NCBI RefSeq assembly: GCF_036226525.1
Contig: NZ_CP108487.1
Span: 744,001 to 808,000 of the forward strand
Reading direction: 5' to 3'
Source of the DNA: Kribbella sp. NBC_01245
GTDB lineage: Bacteria > Actinomycetota > Actinomycetes > Propionibacteriales > Kribbellaceae
DNA: 64,000 bases
In this document: positions 45,428 to 54,166 of the stretch, in pieces
Numbering within the stretch: the stretch's first letter is position 1
Layout: every line of letters starts with the position of its first letter
Made by a program: the position numbers and the translations under genes
Notes under the pieces: model-generated
The model's input: only the letters and a program-made list of their open reading frames with translations
What the model was told of the DNA's origin: nothing
Databases searched by the model: none

Positions 45428-46762
45428 ATGGCCCGTAGTTTCGAACTTGTGTCCGACCTAGCCGAGTTCGCCGATTCACTCGACGGCGAGTTGTTCAGCC
45501 CAGACTCACCGGGATACGACGCGATTCGCCGCCCGGTCAACGTCGCCTATCGGGAGGTGCGTCCGCGGCTCGTGGTTCGCTGCCTCTCGGTCTCGGATGT
45601 CGTTGCCGCGATCAGGTACGCGACAGCCACGGGGGACCGGATCGCGCCTCGCGGCGGGGGACACTGCTTCTCGGGCCGATCGTCGACGCACAGGATCGTG
45701 CTCGACCTATCCGGCCTCGATGGCATCTCCGTGGCAGCCGGCGGGATCGCCACGATCGGAGCCGGCGCTCAACTGGGTCCGGTGTACGCGGGGTTGCACG
45801 CCTATGGCCGGACGCTGCCGGCCGGGTGCGGCCCCACTGTCGGCATTACGGGCCTCACGCTTGGCGGCGGGATCGGTCTGCTCGGGCGCAAGCATGGGCT
45901 GACTTGCGATCGCCTTGTCGGCGTACAGATTGTGCTCCCGGACGGCAGCGTCGTGGATTGCGACGACGACCACGAACCGGACTTGTTCTGGGGTTTGCGG
46001 GGCGCGGGCGGCGGCCAGTTCGGGGTGGTCACGTCATTGCGGTTCGACACCGTCCCCGAGCCGATGACCACTCGCATCGAGGCGCACTGGTCGGACGTTG
46101 CTCTCGAGGAATTGGTCTCAGCCTGGCAAGCCTGGGCACCGGACGCCCCGGACGAACTCACCGTCAACCTCAGCCTGGTGTCGGAGCCCGGCGCGTCTGT
46201 CCAGGCCACCCTCTTCGGAGCGTCCACTCTCGAGGAGGGACCGACTTGCGAGCTGCTGCGTGAGTTCATCGATCAGGACTCGGCGATCGAGTTGCGCGCG
46301 GGTTTGCCGTACAGCCAGCTGAAGAGCACCTTTGCCGACCCACGAGAAGTCCCCGAAAGTGCCCTGCGGATCAGGTCGGAATTCTTCTCCCACTCGATCT
46401 CCCGCAGCACCCTCGCATCGCTCCTGACTCAGCTCGGCGAGCCGAGGACCACGGGCCGACGGCAGATGTCGTTCACCGCGATGGGCGGGGCGTACAACAG
46501 GGTTGCCGAGGGCGCCACCGCGTTCGCCCATCGCGGCGAACGCTTCCTGCTCGAGCACATCGCCGAGCCGGCGGATCCTTGGGTTGATTCTTCCTGGGCG
46601 ACCGCCCATGCCGACAGCTCGGGACGCGTCTACCTCAACTTCCCCGACCCTGCGCTTGACGACTGGGCAGCGGCGTACCACGCGGGCAACTACCCCCGGC
46701 TGACAGATATCAAGAAGGCCTACGATCCGCACCGATTCTTCGACTTTCCCCAAGCCATTTGA
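45428..46762 (+). CDS. FAD-linked oxidase (berberine-bridge-enzyme-like)
   Basis: A 444-residue flavoenzyme of the PCMH/BBE family. VNVAYREVRPRLVVRC enters the FAD domain. APRGGGHCFSGRSSTHRIVL carries the histidine that forms the covalent bond to the FAD 8-alpha carbon. TLGGGIGLLGRKHGLTCDRL and LFWGLRGAGGGQFGVVTSL are further hallmarks. The ending SKVKAAYDPHRFF-like (KKAYDPHRFFDFPQAI) is the BBE C-terminal strand. It oxidises an alcohol or sugar with oxygen as acceptor, substrate unknown. No signal peptide is apparent. The next gene follows after a strong AGGAGGAG. Confidence 0.8.
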   Translation: MARSFELVSDLAEFADSLDGELFSPDSPGYDAIRRPVNVAYREVRPRLVVRCLSVSDVVAAIRYATATGDRIAPRGGGHCFSGRSSTHRIVLDLSGLDGISVAAGGIATIGAGAQLGPVYAGLHAYGRTLPAGCGPTVGITGLTLGGGIGLLGRKHGLTCDRLVGVQIVLPDGSVVDCDDDHEPDLFWGLRGAGGGQFGVVTSLRFDTVPEPMTTRIEAHWSDVALEELVSAWQAWAPDAPDELTVNLSLVSEPGASVQATLFGASTLEEGPTCELLREFIDQDSAIELRAGLPYSQLKSTFADPREVPESALRIRSEFFSHSISRSTLASLLTQLGEPRTTGRRQMSFTAMGGAYNRVAEGATAFAHRGERFLLEHIAEPADPWVDSSWATAHADSSGRVYLNFPDPALDDWAAAYHAGNYPRLTDIKKAYDPHRFFDFPQAI

Positions 46763-46779
46763 TCAACAGGAGGAGAGAT

Positions 46780-47385
46780 ATGAGCAAGGTCTTCGCCGGC
46801 CACGCGGTCTCGGTCGACGGCTATATCAGTGGTCGCACTCCCGACGGCGAAGAGGAATTTGGGCGCGGTTTGGGTGACGCGCCGATGCTTTTCGACTGGT
46901 ACATGGACGGGGATACGCCGAGCGAGGTGTTCGCCGGATTCAAGCTGAGCGAGCCGAGTGCCCGGTTCTTCGACACGATCGCGGCGCGAGTGGGCGCGAC
47001 GGTCGCGGGGCGCACCACCTACGAGCATTCCAGCCATTTCGGCGGCGGCAGCCCGCACCCGACGGCGCCACTCTTCGTCCTCAGTCACCGGCCCGCCCCT
47101 GAGATCAGCGAGCAGCAGACGCTCATCAGCACCGGCATCGAGGACGCGATCGCGGCGGCACGCGAGGTTGCCGGGGGCAAGGATGTCGCCGTGATGGGCG
47201 GCGGTGCGCTGACCTCCGCGCTGGCAGCGGATCTGGTCGACGAGGTGATCCTGCACCAGGTGCCCATCCTGCTGGGCGGCGGTCGCAGTCTCTTTCAGGA
47301 GGTCCCGAAGCACGTACGCCTCCGTCTGCTGGAGGCCATTCCGGCGCCCGGCGTGACCCACCTCCACTACGAGGTGGTCCGATGA
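46780..47385 (+). CDS. Dihydrofolate-reductase/RibD-like family protein
   Basis: A 201-residue protein of the RibD C-terminal/DHFR fold. It begins KVFAGHAVSVDGYISGRTPD and has FVLSHRPA, DVAVMGGGALTSALAADLVD and VDEVILHQVPILLGGGRSLF. These are the usual NADPH-binding and dimer motifs of this uncharacterised family. AGGAGGAG six bases upstream predicts high translation. Its TGA overlaps the ATG of the following epimerase gene. Substrate unknown. Confidence 0.8.
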   Translation: MSKVFAGHAVSVDGYISGRTPDGEEEFGRGLGDAPMLFDWYMDGDTPSEVFAGFKLSEPSARFFDTIAARVGATVAGRTTYEHSSHFGGGSPHPTAPLFVLSHRPAPEISEQQTLISTGIEDAIAAAREVAGGKDVAVMGGGALTSALAADLVDEVILHQVPILLGGGRSLFQEVPKHVRLRLLEAIPAPGVTHLHYEVVR

Positions 47386-48299
47386 TCCTCGTCACCGGAG
47401 GGCTGGGCATGATCGGCGCCCACACCGCCCGCGCGCTCGTCGACCTGGGACACGAGGTCGTCGTCACCTCACACCGCCGGGCCGAGGTCCCGTCGTTCCT
47501 CACCGGCAAGGTCGTCGTGGAATCCCTCGACGTCACCGACCGGGATGCGTTTCTCGCCCTCGGCGATCGCCACGACATCAGCGACATCGTCCACCTCGCA
47601 GGCAGCATCCCCGAGGATCCGGTCCAGTTCTTCCGCACGGATATGGCCGGCCTGCTCAACGCGCTGGATGCCGCCCGCACGTGGGGCGTCCGCAGGTTCG
47701 CGGTCGCCAGCAGCCTCGGCGTGTACATCGGCCGGACCGAAAACCCTTGGCACGAAGGGCTGGAGCTGCCTACCGCGGAGCTGCCGCATCTGATCGTCGC
47801 CTACAAGAAGGCCCTCGAGCCGCTCACCACGCACAGCCTGCAAGGCAGCGGCGTCCAGCCGGTCGTACTCCGGATCGGGACCATCTGGGGACCGCTCGTC
47901 GACCCGGAAACGCCGTTCTACTACGTCCCGCCGTACATCAGCGCCGTGCTCCGCGGTGAGAAGCCTCAGCCGCTGTACGCCGACGACGGCGGTGACAGCT
48001 GCTACGCGCCTGACGCTGGGCGCGCGATCGCCCTCCTGACGACCGCGGAGACCCTGCGGCACGACACGTACAACGTCTCCAGCGGTCGGCCGGTCACCAA
48101 TCGCGAGTTCGCGCAGGCCCTGCAGGCGATCACCCCCGGCCTGCAGCTCGACCTTCTGTCCGGACGCGAGGCGGGGCCGGGCGACAACCCCTACCTCGAC
48201 ACCACCCGGCTTGCCCAGGAGACCGGCTTCGCACCGGACTTCGACGTCGCCGCGGCGGTCGCCGACTACGTCGCCTGGCGCGCCGCCAACCCTCGCTGA
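47382..48299 (+). CDS. NAD-dependent epimerase/dehydratase (extended SDR)
   Basis: A 305-residue Rossmann-fold enzyme. ILVTGGLGMIGAHTARALVD is the GxxGxxG nucleotide-binding start. DIVHLAGSIPEDP follows at the usual spacing. IVAYKKALEPL holds the expected tyrosine, but the lysine is at +2/+1 rather than the standard YxxxK, so the active site is somewhat unusual. DVAAAVADYVAWRAANP ends the chain. It is translationally coupled to the reductase-like gene. Confidence 0.8.
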   Translation: MILVTGGLGMIGAHTARALVDLGHEVVVTSHRRAEVPSFLTGKVVVESLDVTDRDAFLALGDRHDISDIVHLAGSIPEDPVQFFRTDMAGLLNALDAARTWGVRRFAVASSLGVYIGRTENPWHEGLELPTAELPHLIVAYKKALEPLTTHSLQGSGVQPVVLRIGTIWGPLVDPETPFYYVPPYISAVLRGEKPQPLYADDGGDSCYAPDAGRAIALLTTAETLRHDTYNVSSGRPVTNREFAQALQAITPGLQLDLLSGREAGPGDNPYLDTTRLAQETGFAPDFDVAAAVADYVAWRAANPR

Positions 48300-48556
48300 A
48301 CTCGCCAACCTTCGCTGAAGTCGCTGAGGGAGCACAGCGCGAGTTGGCCATGAAGTACGCGGGTGAGCCGTACCCCCGCGGCGAAGAGCGCGTCGTGCGT
48401 GTCATCGAGCCCGACCGCCAGAAAGTCGGTATGGGCTGTGCGGGCCGTACTCGCTTGTGGCGTACGTCATGCGACCGAGCTGTCACAGGGATCGAGTCGC
48501 GGGCGTCTTGTGCTCGTCAGTGCATCCGCACGGAGCTCACGAGTGAGGACGAAGTC

Positions 48557-49042
48557 ATGGAAACCCGTTTGGACCTGTTCAGCAACGAGATGGGTATGAA
48601 GTTCGCCAAGCGTTTCGCCGGCCTCGGCATGGTGCTCGAGCAATCTTCGCTGCCGAAGGCCACGCAGGAGTTGGTCAGCCTGCGCGCCAGCCAGATCAAC
48701 GGCTGCGGTTGGTGTATCGACATGCATACCAAGGAGGCTTCGGCCGCCGGCGAAACCGCGGTCCGGCTCAACCTGGTCGCCGCCTGGCGCGAGTCGACGG
48801 TCTTCAGCGAGGCCGAGCGGGCCGCGCTGGCACTCACGGAGGAGGGGACTCGGCTCGCCGACGCTCACCAAGGCGTGTCCGATGAGACTTGGGCCCGGGT
48901 GCGCGAGCACTACGACGATGACCAGATCGCGACGCTGGTCTCCCTGGTCGCCATGATCAACGCGGCCAACCGGCTCGCCGTGATCCTGCATCAGAAGGGC
49001 GGTTCCTACCAGCCCGGCATGTTCGCCGGCGCATTCAACTGA
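48557..49042 (+). CDS. AhpD/CMD-family protein with CxxC
   Basis: A 161-residue helical protein. LVSLRASQINGCGWCIDMHT carries the C-x-x-C-x3-H motif. FSEAERAALALTEEGTRLAD and LVSLVAMINAANRLAVILHQ are the following helices of the fold. Likely a thiol peroxidase or related detoxifying enzyme. I chose ATG at 48557 after GAGTGAGGAC. The frame is open further upstream but without similarity. It stands alone on its strand. Confidence 0.82.
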   Translation: METRLDLFSNEMGMKFAKRFAGLGMVLEQSSLPKATQELVSLRASQINGCGWCIDMHTKEASAAGETAVRLNLVAAWRESTVFSEAERAALALTEEGTRLADAHQGVSDETWARVREHYDDDQIATLVSLVAMINAANRLAVILHQKGGSYQPGMFAGAFN

Positions 49043-49631
49043 GCCGTCGCGTTCAGCCGAGCCGCCGCGCCCAAGCTGAGCCTCCGCGTTCGGCTGATCG
49101 GCACCTCGGTCCGGCTCCCTCGTCCAGCGGGGGAGCCGGCGAGGTTCTTTGACCCTCGCTCGGATGTGTGGGCACGCGAGCCATTTGCCGGACACCAGCG
49201 CAGCCAAAAGTCCAGGGCGGAGCATTTCAACCTGCACGGCTGCATGGTTTTGGTTGCGCTGGTGTCCACGCCCGGACCGCCAGGTCCACACGGTGGCCCG
49301 AGACAGGCCGAACGGGGCCGAATACGGCGACCGTGTGGTGCTGGGGGTCCGCAAACCCGCAGGGCGTTCACCGCAGAACCCGCGAGGTGTTGGGAATAGG
49401 GGATTCGCCGTGTACTGCATCCCATGGCCAACCGGGGCCGAGGCGCTTCCGCGGCGAGCGAGGTCGACCCCGGAACCCAGCGACCGGCCTCCCCATCTCC
49501 GCGAGTGGTCGCGTCTGCACCTTCCTCCCATCTCCACCTTCCGCGAGTGGTCAGGGTCGGACGCGACCACTCGCGGAAGAAGGGGAGGCGGCCGGCGGTG
49601 CGACCCGTGCATCTGACAGAAGAGCCGGGCT
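49043..49631. other. Intergenic region with long imperfect palindrome
   Basis: About 590 bp with no gene I can support. The opposite-strand reading frames are low-complexity Arg/Pro/Gly. The right third holds a perfect 18-bp inverted repeat (separate entry). No promoter motif is obvious. Confidence 0.5.
49498..49577. repeat. Perfect 18-bp inverted repeat with internal direct copy
   Basis: TCCGCGAGTGGTCGCGTC (49498-49515) is perfectly complementary to 49560-49577. The stem extends outward with gaps through CCGGCCTCCCC and GGGGAGG..CCGG. Between the arms, CCGCGAGTGGTCAGGGTC at 49541-49558 is a direct copy of the left arm with small changes. This is a repeat family unit or a hairpin-forming DNA site, 50-130 bp downstream of the leftward monooxygenase gene. 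Confidence 0.65.
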
Positions 49632-51041
49632 TTACTCCGCCATCGTCGTTGTCAGTTGCTTGTCGACGACGAAGCCGTTCGAGACGGCGGCCGGGCGGTT
49701 CCGGCTCCGGCTACGGAGTACGCGGGGCATGAGGCGGGGCGAGAAGAGGGCTTGTGGCTCGTCGATCAGGTTGAGTACCCGTAGGAACGCGGCGCTCACG
49801 ATCGGATCGTCGGAGACGGCTGCCAGGACGCGATCGAGGTACTTGTTGACGACCCGGTCCATCCAGGTCTGGCTCGCGCCTACGGTCGTCGGGTACCGCA
49901 GGTCCGAACCGGTGGCCAGCATCCACGGACCCTTGGCCCGCGCCGCGATCGCACGCTGCGCCCCTCGGAGTGCGCGGGACAGGTCGGCCTGGGAGCGGCA
50001 GCCGGCGAGGATGCCCGCCAGTACGTCCGCCTCTTTCGCCGCGACCGTCATGCCCTGGCCGTACGCGGGGTTGAACGCGCAAAGGCTGTCGCCGATCACG
50101 AGGAGCCGTCCCGGCATGGCCAGCTTCTCGTAATGGCGCCAGCGATTCGCCGTACGGCGATAGCCCCAGATCGGCGAGACCGGCTGGGCGACGCCGAGGA
50201 CGTCGGCCAGCAACGGGCTGCGCAGACTTGCGGCGAAGTCGCGGAACCCTTGCTCGTCGGTCGGCGGGTAATCGCCACCGCCACCGATCAGCGTCAGCAC
50301 CCAGCGATTACCTTCGATCGGGAACATGATGCCGCCGCGTGGCTGGGTCGGCGGCGCGTTCTGGATGTAGACGGACTTCCAGCGAGCGCTGAACCCGGCG
50401 GGGATCTCGAACAACCTCGTCGCGTAGCCGAGGAACGAGTCGACGGTGCTTTCCTCGGGAGTCGCGAAGCCGAGCGCCCGGAGCCACTCCGGCAGTTTCG
50501 AGCCGCGTCCGCTCGCGTCGACGACGAGATCGGCGGACAAGTCGACCGTCGTACCGGTGTGCCGGCCGCGCAGCGTCAGCCCCGACACGTCGCCCGTAGG
50601 CCCGAGCCTCAGTGCGGTGACCTCTTGCTCGGTGCGGAAGCTGATGTTGGCAACCTTCTCGACGTGGCTCCGCACGGTCCATTCGAGTAGGGCGCGGGTA
50701 GCGGAGACGAGGCGCTGTGTCGCCGGGAGCGGTTGGGTCCAGCGGTTGGCCGGGGTCAACCAGGCGATGTCCGTCGGTAGGTTCATGGGCACTGCGCCGG
50801 CGGTGAGCAAGTCGCTTTCGACGCCCGGGAGCAGGCGCTCGACGACCTCCATCCCGCCAGCCCAGAACGAGTGCACGTGGCGCGCTTGTGGCACGCCTTT
50901 GCGGACGTCCGGGCCGTCCGGCAGCCGGTCTCGTTCGATCACGGTGACCTGGTCGAAACGGTCGCTCAGCACTCGAGCGGTCAGGATGCCAGCCATACTC
51001 CCGCCGATCACCACGGCGTGGGCCAGTCGGTCCTCGTTCAT
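49632..51041 (-). CDS. FAD-dependent monooxygenase-like oxidoreductase
   Basis: A 469-residue flavoprotein. HAVVIGGSMAGILTARVLSD is the FAD-binding start with a GGSMAG variant. DLVVDASGRGSKLPEWLRAL is the DG-like motif. VIGDSLCAFNPAYGQGMTVA is the GD motif of class A flavin monooxygenases and halogenase relatives. A helical C-terminal extension (TTVGASQTWMDRVVNKYLDR) replaces the usual thioredoxin-like domain. It probably hydroxylates a hydrophobic small molecule. It diverges from a winged-helix/hydrolase fusion gene. Confidence 0.8.
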   Translation of the reverse strand: MNEDRLAHAVVIGGSMAGILTARVLSDRFDQVTVIERDRLPDGPDVRKGVPQARHVHSFWAGGMEVVERLLPGVESDLLTAGAVPMNLPTDIAWLTPANRWTQPLPATQRLVSATRALLEWTVRSHVEKVANISFRTEQEVTALRLGPTGDVSGLTLRGRHTGTTVDLSADLVVDASGRGSKLPEWLRALGFATPEESTVDSFLGYATRLFEIPAGFSARWKSVYIQNAPPTQPRGGIMFPIEGNRWVLTLIGGGGDYPPTDEQGFRDFAASLRSPLLADVLGVAQPVSPIWGYRRTANRWRHYEKLAMPGRLLVIGDSLCAFNPAYGQGMTVAAKEADVLAGILAGCRSQADLSRALRGAQRAIAARAKGPWMLATGSDLRYPTTVGASQTWMDRVVNKYLDRVLAAVSDDPIVSAAFLRVLNLIDEPQALFSPRLMPRVLRSRSRNRPAAVSNGFVVDKQLTTTMAE

Positions 51042-51207
51042 TCTTATTCCCCCTCGGAATGGTCCGGGGCGGCCACCCGGCCGCGTCCCGTCGGATCACG
51101 GTGGCAGCGCGTCGTACGGGAGTCATGAAGAAGATCTGCAGAGCGTCCCGAGAACGGCTGGAGACCACGCGGCCCGTTCGTGGCACACTCTCGATCAGGG
51201 GGAACTG

Positions 51208-52389
51208 ATGACTTATCGCTTCCACGACTGCGAAGTGGATCCCCGCGGATTCGTGATCCGGCGGGGTGGCGATCAGGTGCGCGTCGAGCGCCAGGTCTTC
51301 GGTGTCCTGGTCCACTTGATCGAGAACCGGGACCGCGTCGTACCGAAAGTCGAGCTTCTCGACGCCGTCTGGGGCAACCGCTTCATCAGTGACTCCGCGC
51401 TGACCAGCCGCCTCAAGGACGCTCGCCGCGCGGTCGGCGACGACGGGCAACGGCAGGAAGTGATCGCCACGGTGCACGGCGTCGGGTACCGCTTCGTCGC
51501 CCCGGTCGAGGTCGTGGGCGAGGCCGGCTCGCTTTTACCGGCCGCGCGCCAGGCCCAGGAGATCCAGTACTGCCACTCGCCGGACGGGGTGCGGCTCGCG
51601 TTCGCGGTCTGTGGCGAAGGCCCGCCGCTGGTCAAGGCCGCGAACTGGCTCACCCACCTCGATCACGAGTGGAACAGCATCATCTGGCAGCACTGGATCC
51701 AATGGCTCGCCGGAACGCACCAACTGATCCGGTACGACGAACGCGGCTGCGGGCTCTCGGACTGGGACGTGACCGAGTTCGGTCTCGACGCGTGGGTCGA
51801 GGATCTCGAACTGGTGGTCGACTCCGCGGGCGTGGACCGGTTCCCGCTGCTCGGCGTGTCCCAAGGCGGCGCGGTGGCGATCAAGTACGCCGAACTGCAC
51901 CCGGAGCGCGTCAGCCGGCTCATCCTGGTCGGCGCCTACTGCCGCGGCCGGCTCGCCCGCGCCCGTTCCGAGGAGGAGCGGCAGGAGGCATCCCTCGATC
52001 TCGCGCTGGGCCGGGTGAGCTGGCGCCGCGACGACGCCGCGTTCCGGCAGGTGTTCGCCAGCCAGTTCCTGCCGGACGCGCCGCGGGAAAGCTGGGACGC
52101 CTTCAACGAGCTGCAGCGGGCGACGACGTCGGCGGAGAATGTCGTCAGGTTCCTGGACGCGTTCGCACACCTCGATGTCTCGGACGTCGCACCGAGAGTT
52201 CGCTGTCCGACGCTGATCGTGCATTCACGGCGTGACATCCGGGTGCCCGAATCTCAGGCTCATGAGTTGGCGAAGCTCATTCCGGGCAGTCGCCTGGTGT
52301 TCTTGGACAGCGGCAATCACATCATCACCGAGCACGAAGCCGCGTGGCCGGTTCTGGTCAACGAGGTCAACAGGTTCCTGGCAGCCTGA
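51208..52389 (+). CDS. Winged-helix DNA-binding domain fused to alpha/beta hydrolase
   Basis: A 393-residue fusion. Residues 1 to about 100 form an OmpR/CadC-type winged helix (YRFHDCEVDPRGFVIRRGGD, FGVLVHLIENRDRVVPKVEL, LTSRLKDARRAVGDDG, VIATVHGVGYRFVAPVE). Residues about 120-390 form a complete alpha/beta hydrolase. The nucleophile lies in LLGVSQGGAVAIKYAELHPE, the acid in HSRRDIRVPESQ and the His in DSGNHIITEHEA. It diverges from the FAD monooxygenase and may sense or hydrolyse a related small molecule while controlling transcription. Predicted soluble. GGGGGAACTG lies upstream of ATG 51208. Confidence 0.85.
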   Translation: MTYRFHDCEVDPRGFVIRRGGDQVRVERQVFGVLVHLIENRDRVVPKVELLDAVWGNRFISDSALTSRLKDARRAVGDDGQRQEVIATVHGVGYRFVAPVEVVGEAGSLLPAARQAQEIQYCHSPDGVRLAFAVCGEGPPLVKAANWLTHLDHEWNSIIWQHWIQWLAGTHQLIRYDERGCGLSDWDVTEFGLDAWVEDLELVVDSAGVDRFPLLGVSQGGAVAIKYAELHPERVSRLILVGAYCRGRLARARSEEERQEASLDLALGRVSWRRDDAAFRQVFASQFLPDAPRESWDAFNELQRATTSAENVVRFLDAFAHLDVSDVAPRVRCPTLIVHSRRDIRVPESQAHELAKLIPGSRLVFLDSGNHIITEHEAAWPVLVNEVNRFLAA

Positions 52390-52407
52390 TTAGGGGAGGG
52401 GATTGAG

Positions 52408-53235
52408 ATGGGGAAGTACGCGAGGTTGTGCGTTGCCGCCCTGGCGGCCGTGGTTGTTTTGGTCGGCTCGACGCCGGCACTCGCTGGACCGTCGGACAGC
52501 GATCGCTACTACCTGTCGCTCGGTGACTCGCTGGCTTTCGGCTTTCAAGGGCCGAAGGTTGATGCGGGGCTGCCGCTTAACGCGTTCGAGACCGGCTACT
52601 CGCACGTTCTGGCAGGTCGCCTCGAGCACGGAGGCCGGCCGTTGACGCTGGTGAACTACGGATGCCCTGGCGAGTCCACGACCACCTTCACCGCCGGCCC
52701 GTGTCCGTGGAAGACCGCGGGTCGTCCGCTGCACGATCCGTTCGTCGGCTCTCAGGAAGAGGCCGCGCTGGCGTTCCTTCGCGGCCACCGTGGCAAGGTC
52801 GACGTCATCACCCTTTCTTTGTGGGGCAACGACGCCAACGCTTTTGTTGCCTCATGCAACGGCAACTTGCAGTGCATCATCGACGGAGCACCCGCCGCCA
52901 TAGCCGCGATCGCGTCGAACCTCTCCCGCACGCTGGCCCACATCCGCCAAGCCGCCCCAGACGCGCGAGTCGTCGTACTCGGTGCCTACAACGCCAACAT
53001 CGGCACCTTCCCCCTGACCCACCCGATCATCCGCCAACTCAACCTCGCCCTAGCCGACGCCGCCGCGACCAACCGAGCCGCCTTCGCCAACCCATTCCCA
53101 ACCTTCAACCCCGACGGCGACACCGGCGCCGCCCTCTGCACTCTCACCCTGATATGCACCCACGCCGACGGCCACCCCTCCGACACCGGCTACCTCGCAA
53201 TCGCAGCCCTACTCCACAACCAACTCGCCAACTAA
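52408..53235 (+). CDS. Secreted SGNH/GDSL hydrolase
   Basis: A 275-residue exported esterase or lipase. The signal peptide is RLCVAALAAVVVLVGSTPAL ending at ALAG. The four SGNH blocks are readable: LSLGDSLAFG (Ser), VNYGCPGESTT (Gly), LWGNDANAF (Asn) and HADGHPSDTGYLAIA (Asp/His). Cysteines at CNGNLQC and CTLTLICTH suggest disulfide bonds, as in secreted actinomycete GDSL lipases. GGGGAGGGGATTGAG precedes the start. It lies 18 bp after the fusion gene and may be co-transcribed with it. Confidence 0.85.
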   Translation: MGKYARLCVAALAAVVVLVGSTPALAGPSDSDRYYLSLGDSLAFGFQGPKVDAGLPLNAFETGYSHVLAGRLEHGGRPLTLVNYGCPGESTTTFTAGPCPWKTAGRPLHDPFVGSQEEAALAFLRGHRGKVDVITLSLWGNDANAFVASCNGNLQCIIDGAPAAIAAIASNLSRTLAHIRQAAPDARVVVLGAYNANIGTFPLTHPIIRQLNLALADAAATNRAAFANPFPTFNPDGDTGAALCTLTLICTHADGHPSDTGYLAIAALLHNQLAN

Positions 53236-53270
53236 CTCCCGGCCGGTCGAATACCGCCTGTGCTCGTGTC

Positions 53271-53299
53271 TTGACAGTAGTGCGGCCCGGCCGGATTGT
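53271..53299 (+). promoter_or_regulatory. Promoter candidate for the hydrolase-caspase-WD40 operon
   Basis: TTGACA (53271-53276) is a perfect -35 hexamer, followed after 17 bp by GATTGT (53294-53299), a weak -10. It lies about 37 bp ahead of the first ATG of the operon. Confidence 0.4.
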
Positions 53300-53335
53300 G
53301 GATTTGCGAGGTGGGGTCGTCGAACGGTGGGGGAC

Positions 53336-54157
53336 ATGGTCGACGTTGTGGGCATTCATGGGATCAGTCAGCAGCAAGGTGGTCGCCTCCAGGTGCTCGA
53401 ACCGTGGCGGCTTGCCCTGGGGGACGGTATCGAGCGAGCACGCGGGCGCGTTTTTCCCAAGCCCAGCATGGATCTCGTGTACTACGGCGACCTGTTCCTC
53501 TCGGATTCGGACTCCAAGGGTGGTCAGGACGACCTGGAGCTCGATTCCGACGCGATCGCGTTCTTCGCGGCGATCCAAGACGAGGTGGTGCACGAGGACG
53601 AGCCGGACACTCGGATGTCCAAGGGGATGAAAGGCGTACCTCCGCGGCTGGGCAAACTGGCGAACTGGGTCGAGCAGCGCTTCGGCGTCGCAGGTCGGCT
53701 GCTGTTCTTCGGCGATCTTGTGCAGGTGCGCCGCTACCAGAGCGATGACGACCTCGCGAACGCTGTGCACGACCGGATTCGCGAGGCACTCGCGGACCGC
53801 CCGTACATCATGGTCGGTCACTCCCTCGGCAGCGTCGTCGCGTACGAGGCCTTGTGCACGATCCCGGACCACGGGATCACGACGCTGGTGACAATCGGCT
53901 CGCCGCTCGGGTTGCGCAGTCTTCGCGAAAGGCTGCGCCCAGCAGCAAGACGTCCCGGTCCGCCGCCAGGAGTGGAGACCTGGGTGAACATCTACGACAG
54001 CAGAGATCCGGTCGCGCTGGCCGGTCCTCTGCAGCCCTACTGGTCGGCCGTAGTGGACCGCGTCGTGGACAACGGCAACGAACCACATGCCGCAACGCGC
54101 TACCTGGGCAAGCTGGCCACCGGTGCCACGATCGCCGACTCCCTGACCGTCGCCTGA
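53336..54157 (+). CDS. Alpha/beta hydrolase, first gene of candidate conflict operon
   Basis: A 273-residue cytoplasmic hydrolase. It begins VDVVGIHGISQQQGG, with the HG oxyanion motif typical of lipase/esterase-like folds. The nucleophile elbow is RPYIMVGHSLGSVVAYEALC. DSRDPVALAGPLQ and NGNEPHAATRYLG supply plausible Asp and His positions. A GTG nine bases earlier (53327) is an alternative start. It precedes the caspase-NTPase gene by nine bases. Actinobacterial caspase or STAND loci often carry an esterase of this kind, which could attack lipids or a modified protein as effector or regulator. That role is inferred. Confidence 0.75.
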   Translation: MVDVVGIHGISQQQGGRLQVLEPWRLALGDGIERARGRVFPKPSMDLVYYGDLFLSDSDSKGGQDDLELDSDAIAFFAAIQDEVVHEDEPDTRMSKGMKGVPPRLGKLANWVEQRFGVAGRLLFFGDLVQVRRYQSDDDLANAVHDRIREALADRPYIMVGHSLGSVVAYEALCTIPDHGITTLVTIGSPLGLRSLRERLRPAARRPGPPPGVETWVNIYDSRDPVALAGPLQPYWSAVVDRVVDNGNEPHAATRYLGKLATGATIADSLTVA

Positions 54158-54166
54158 GGTCGCCGT

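Noticed and set aside
48344..48556. Upstream extension of the AhpD-like frame at 48557
   Set aside because: The added residues have no similarity to the family, and ATG 48557 has its own ribosome site.
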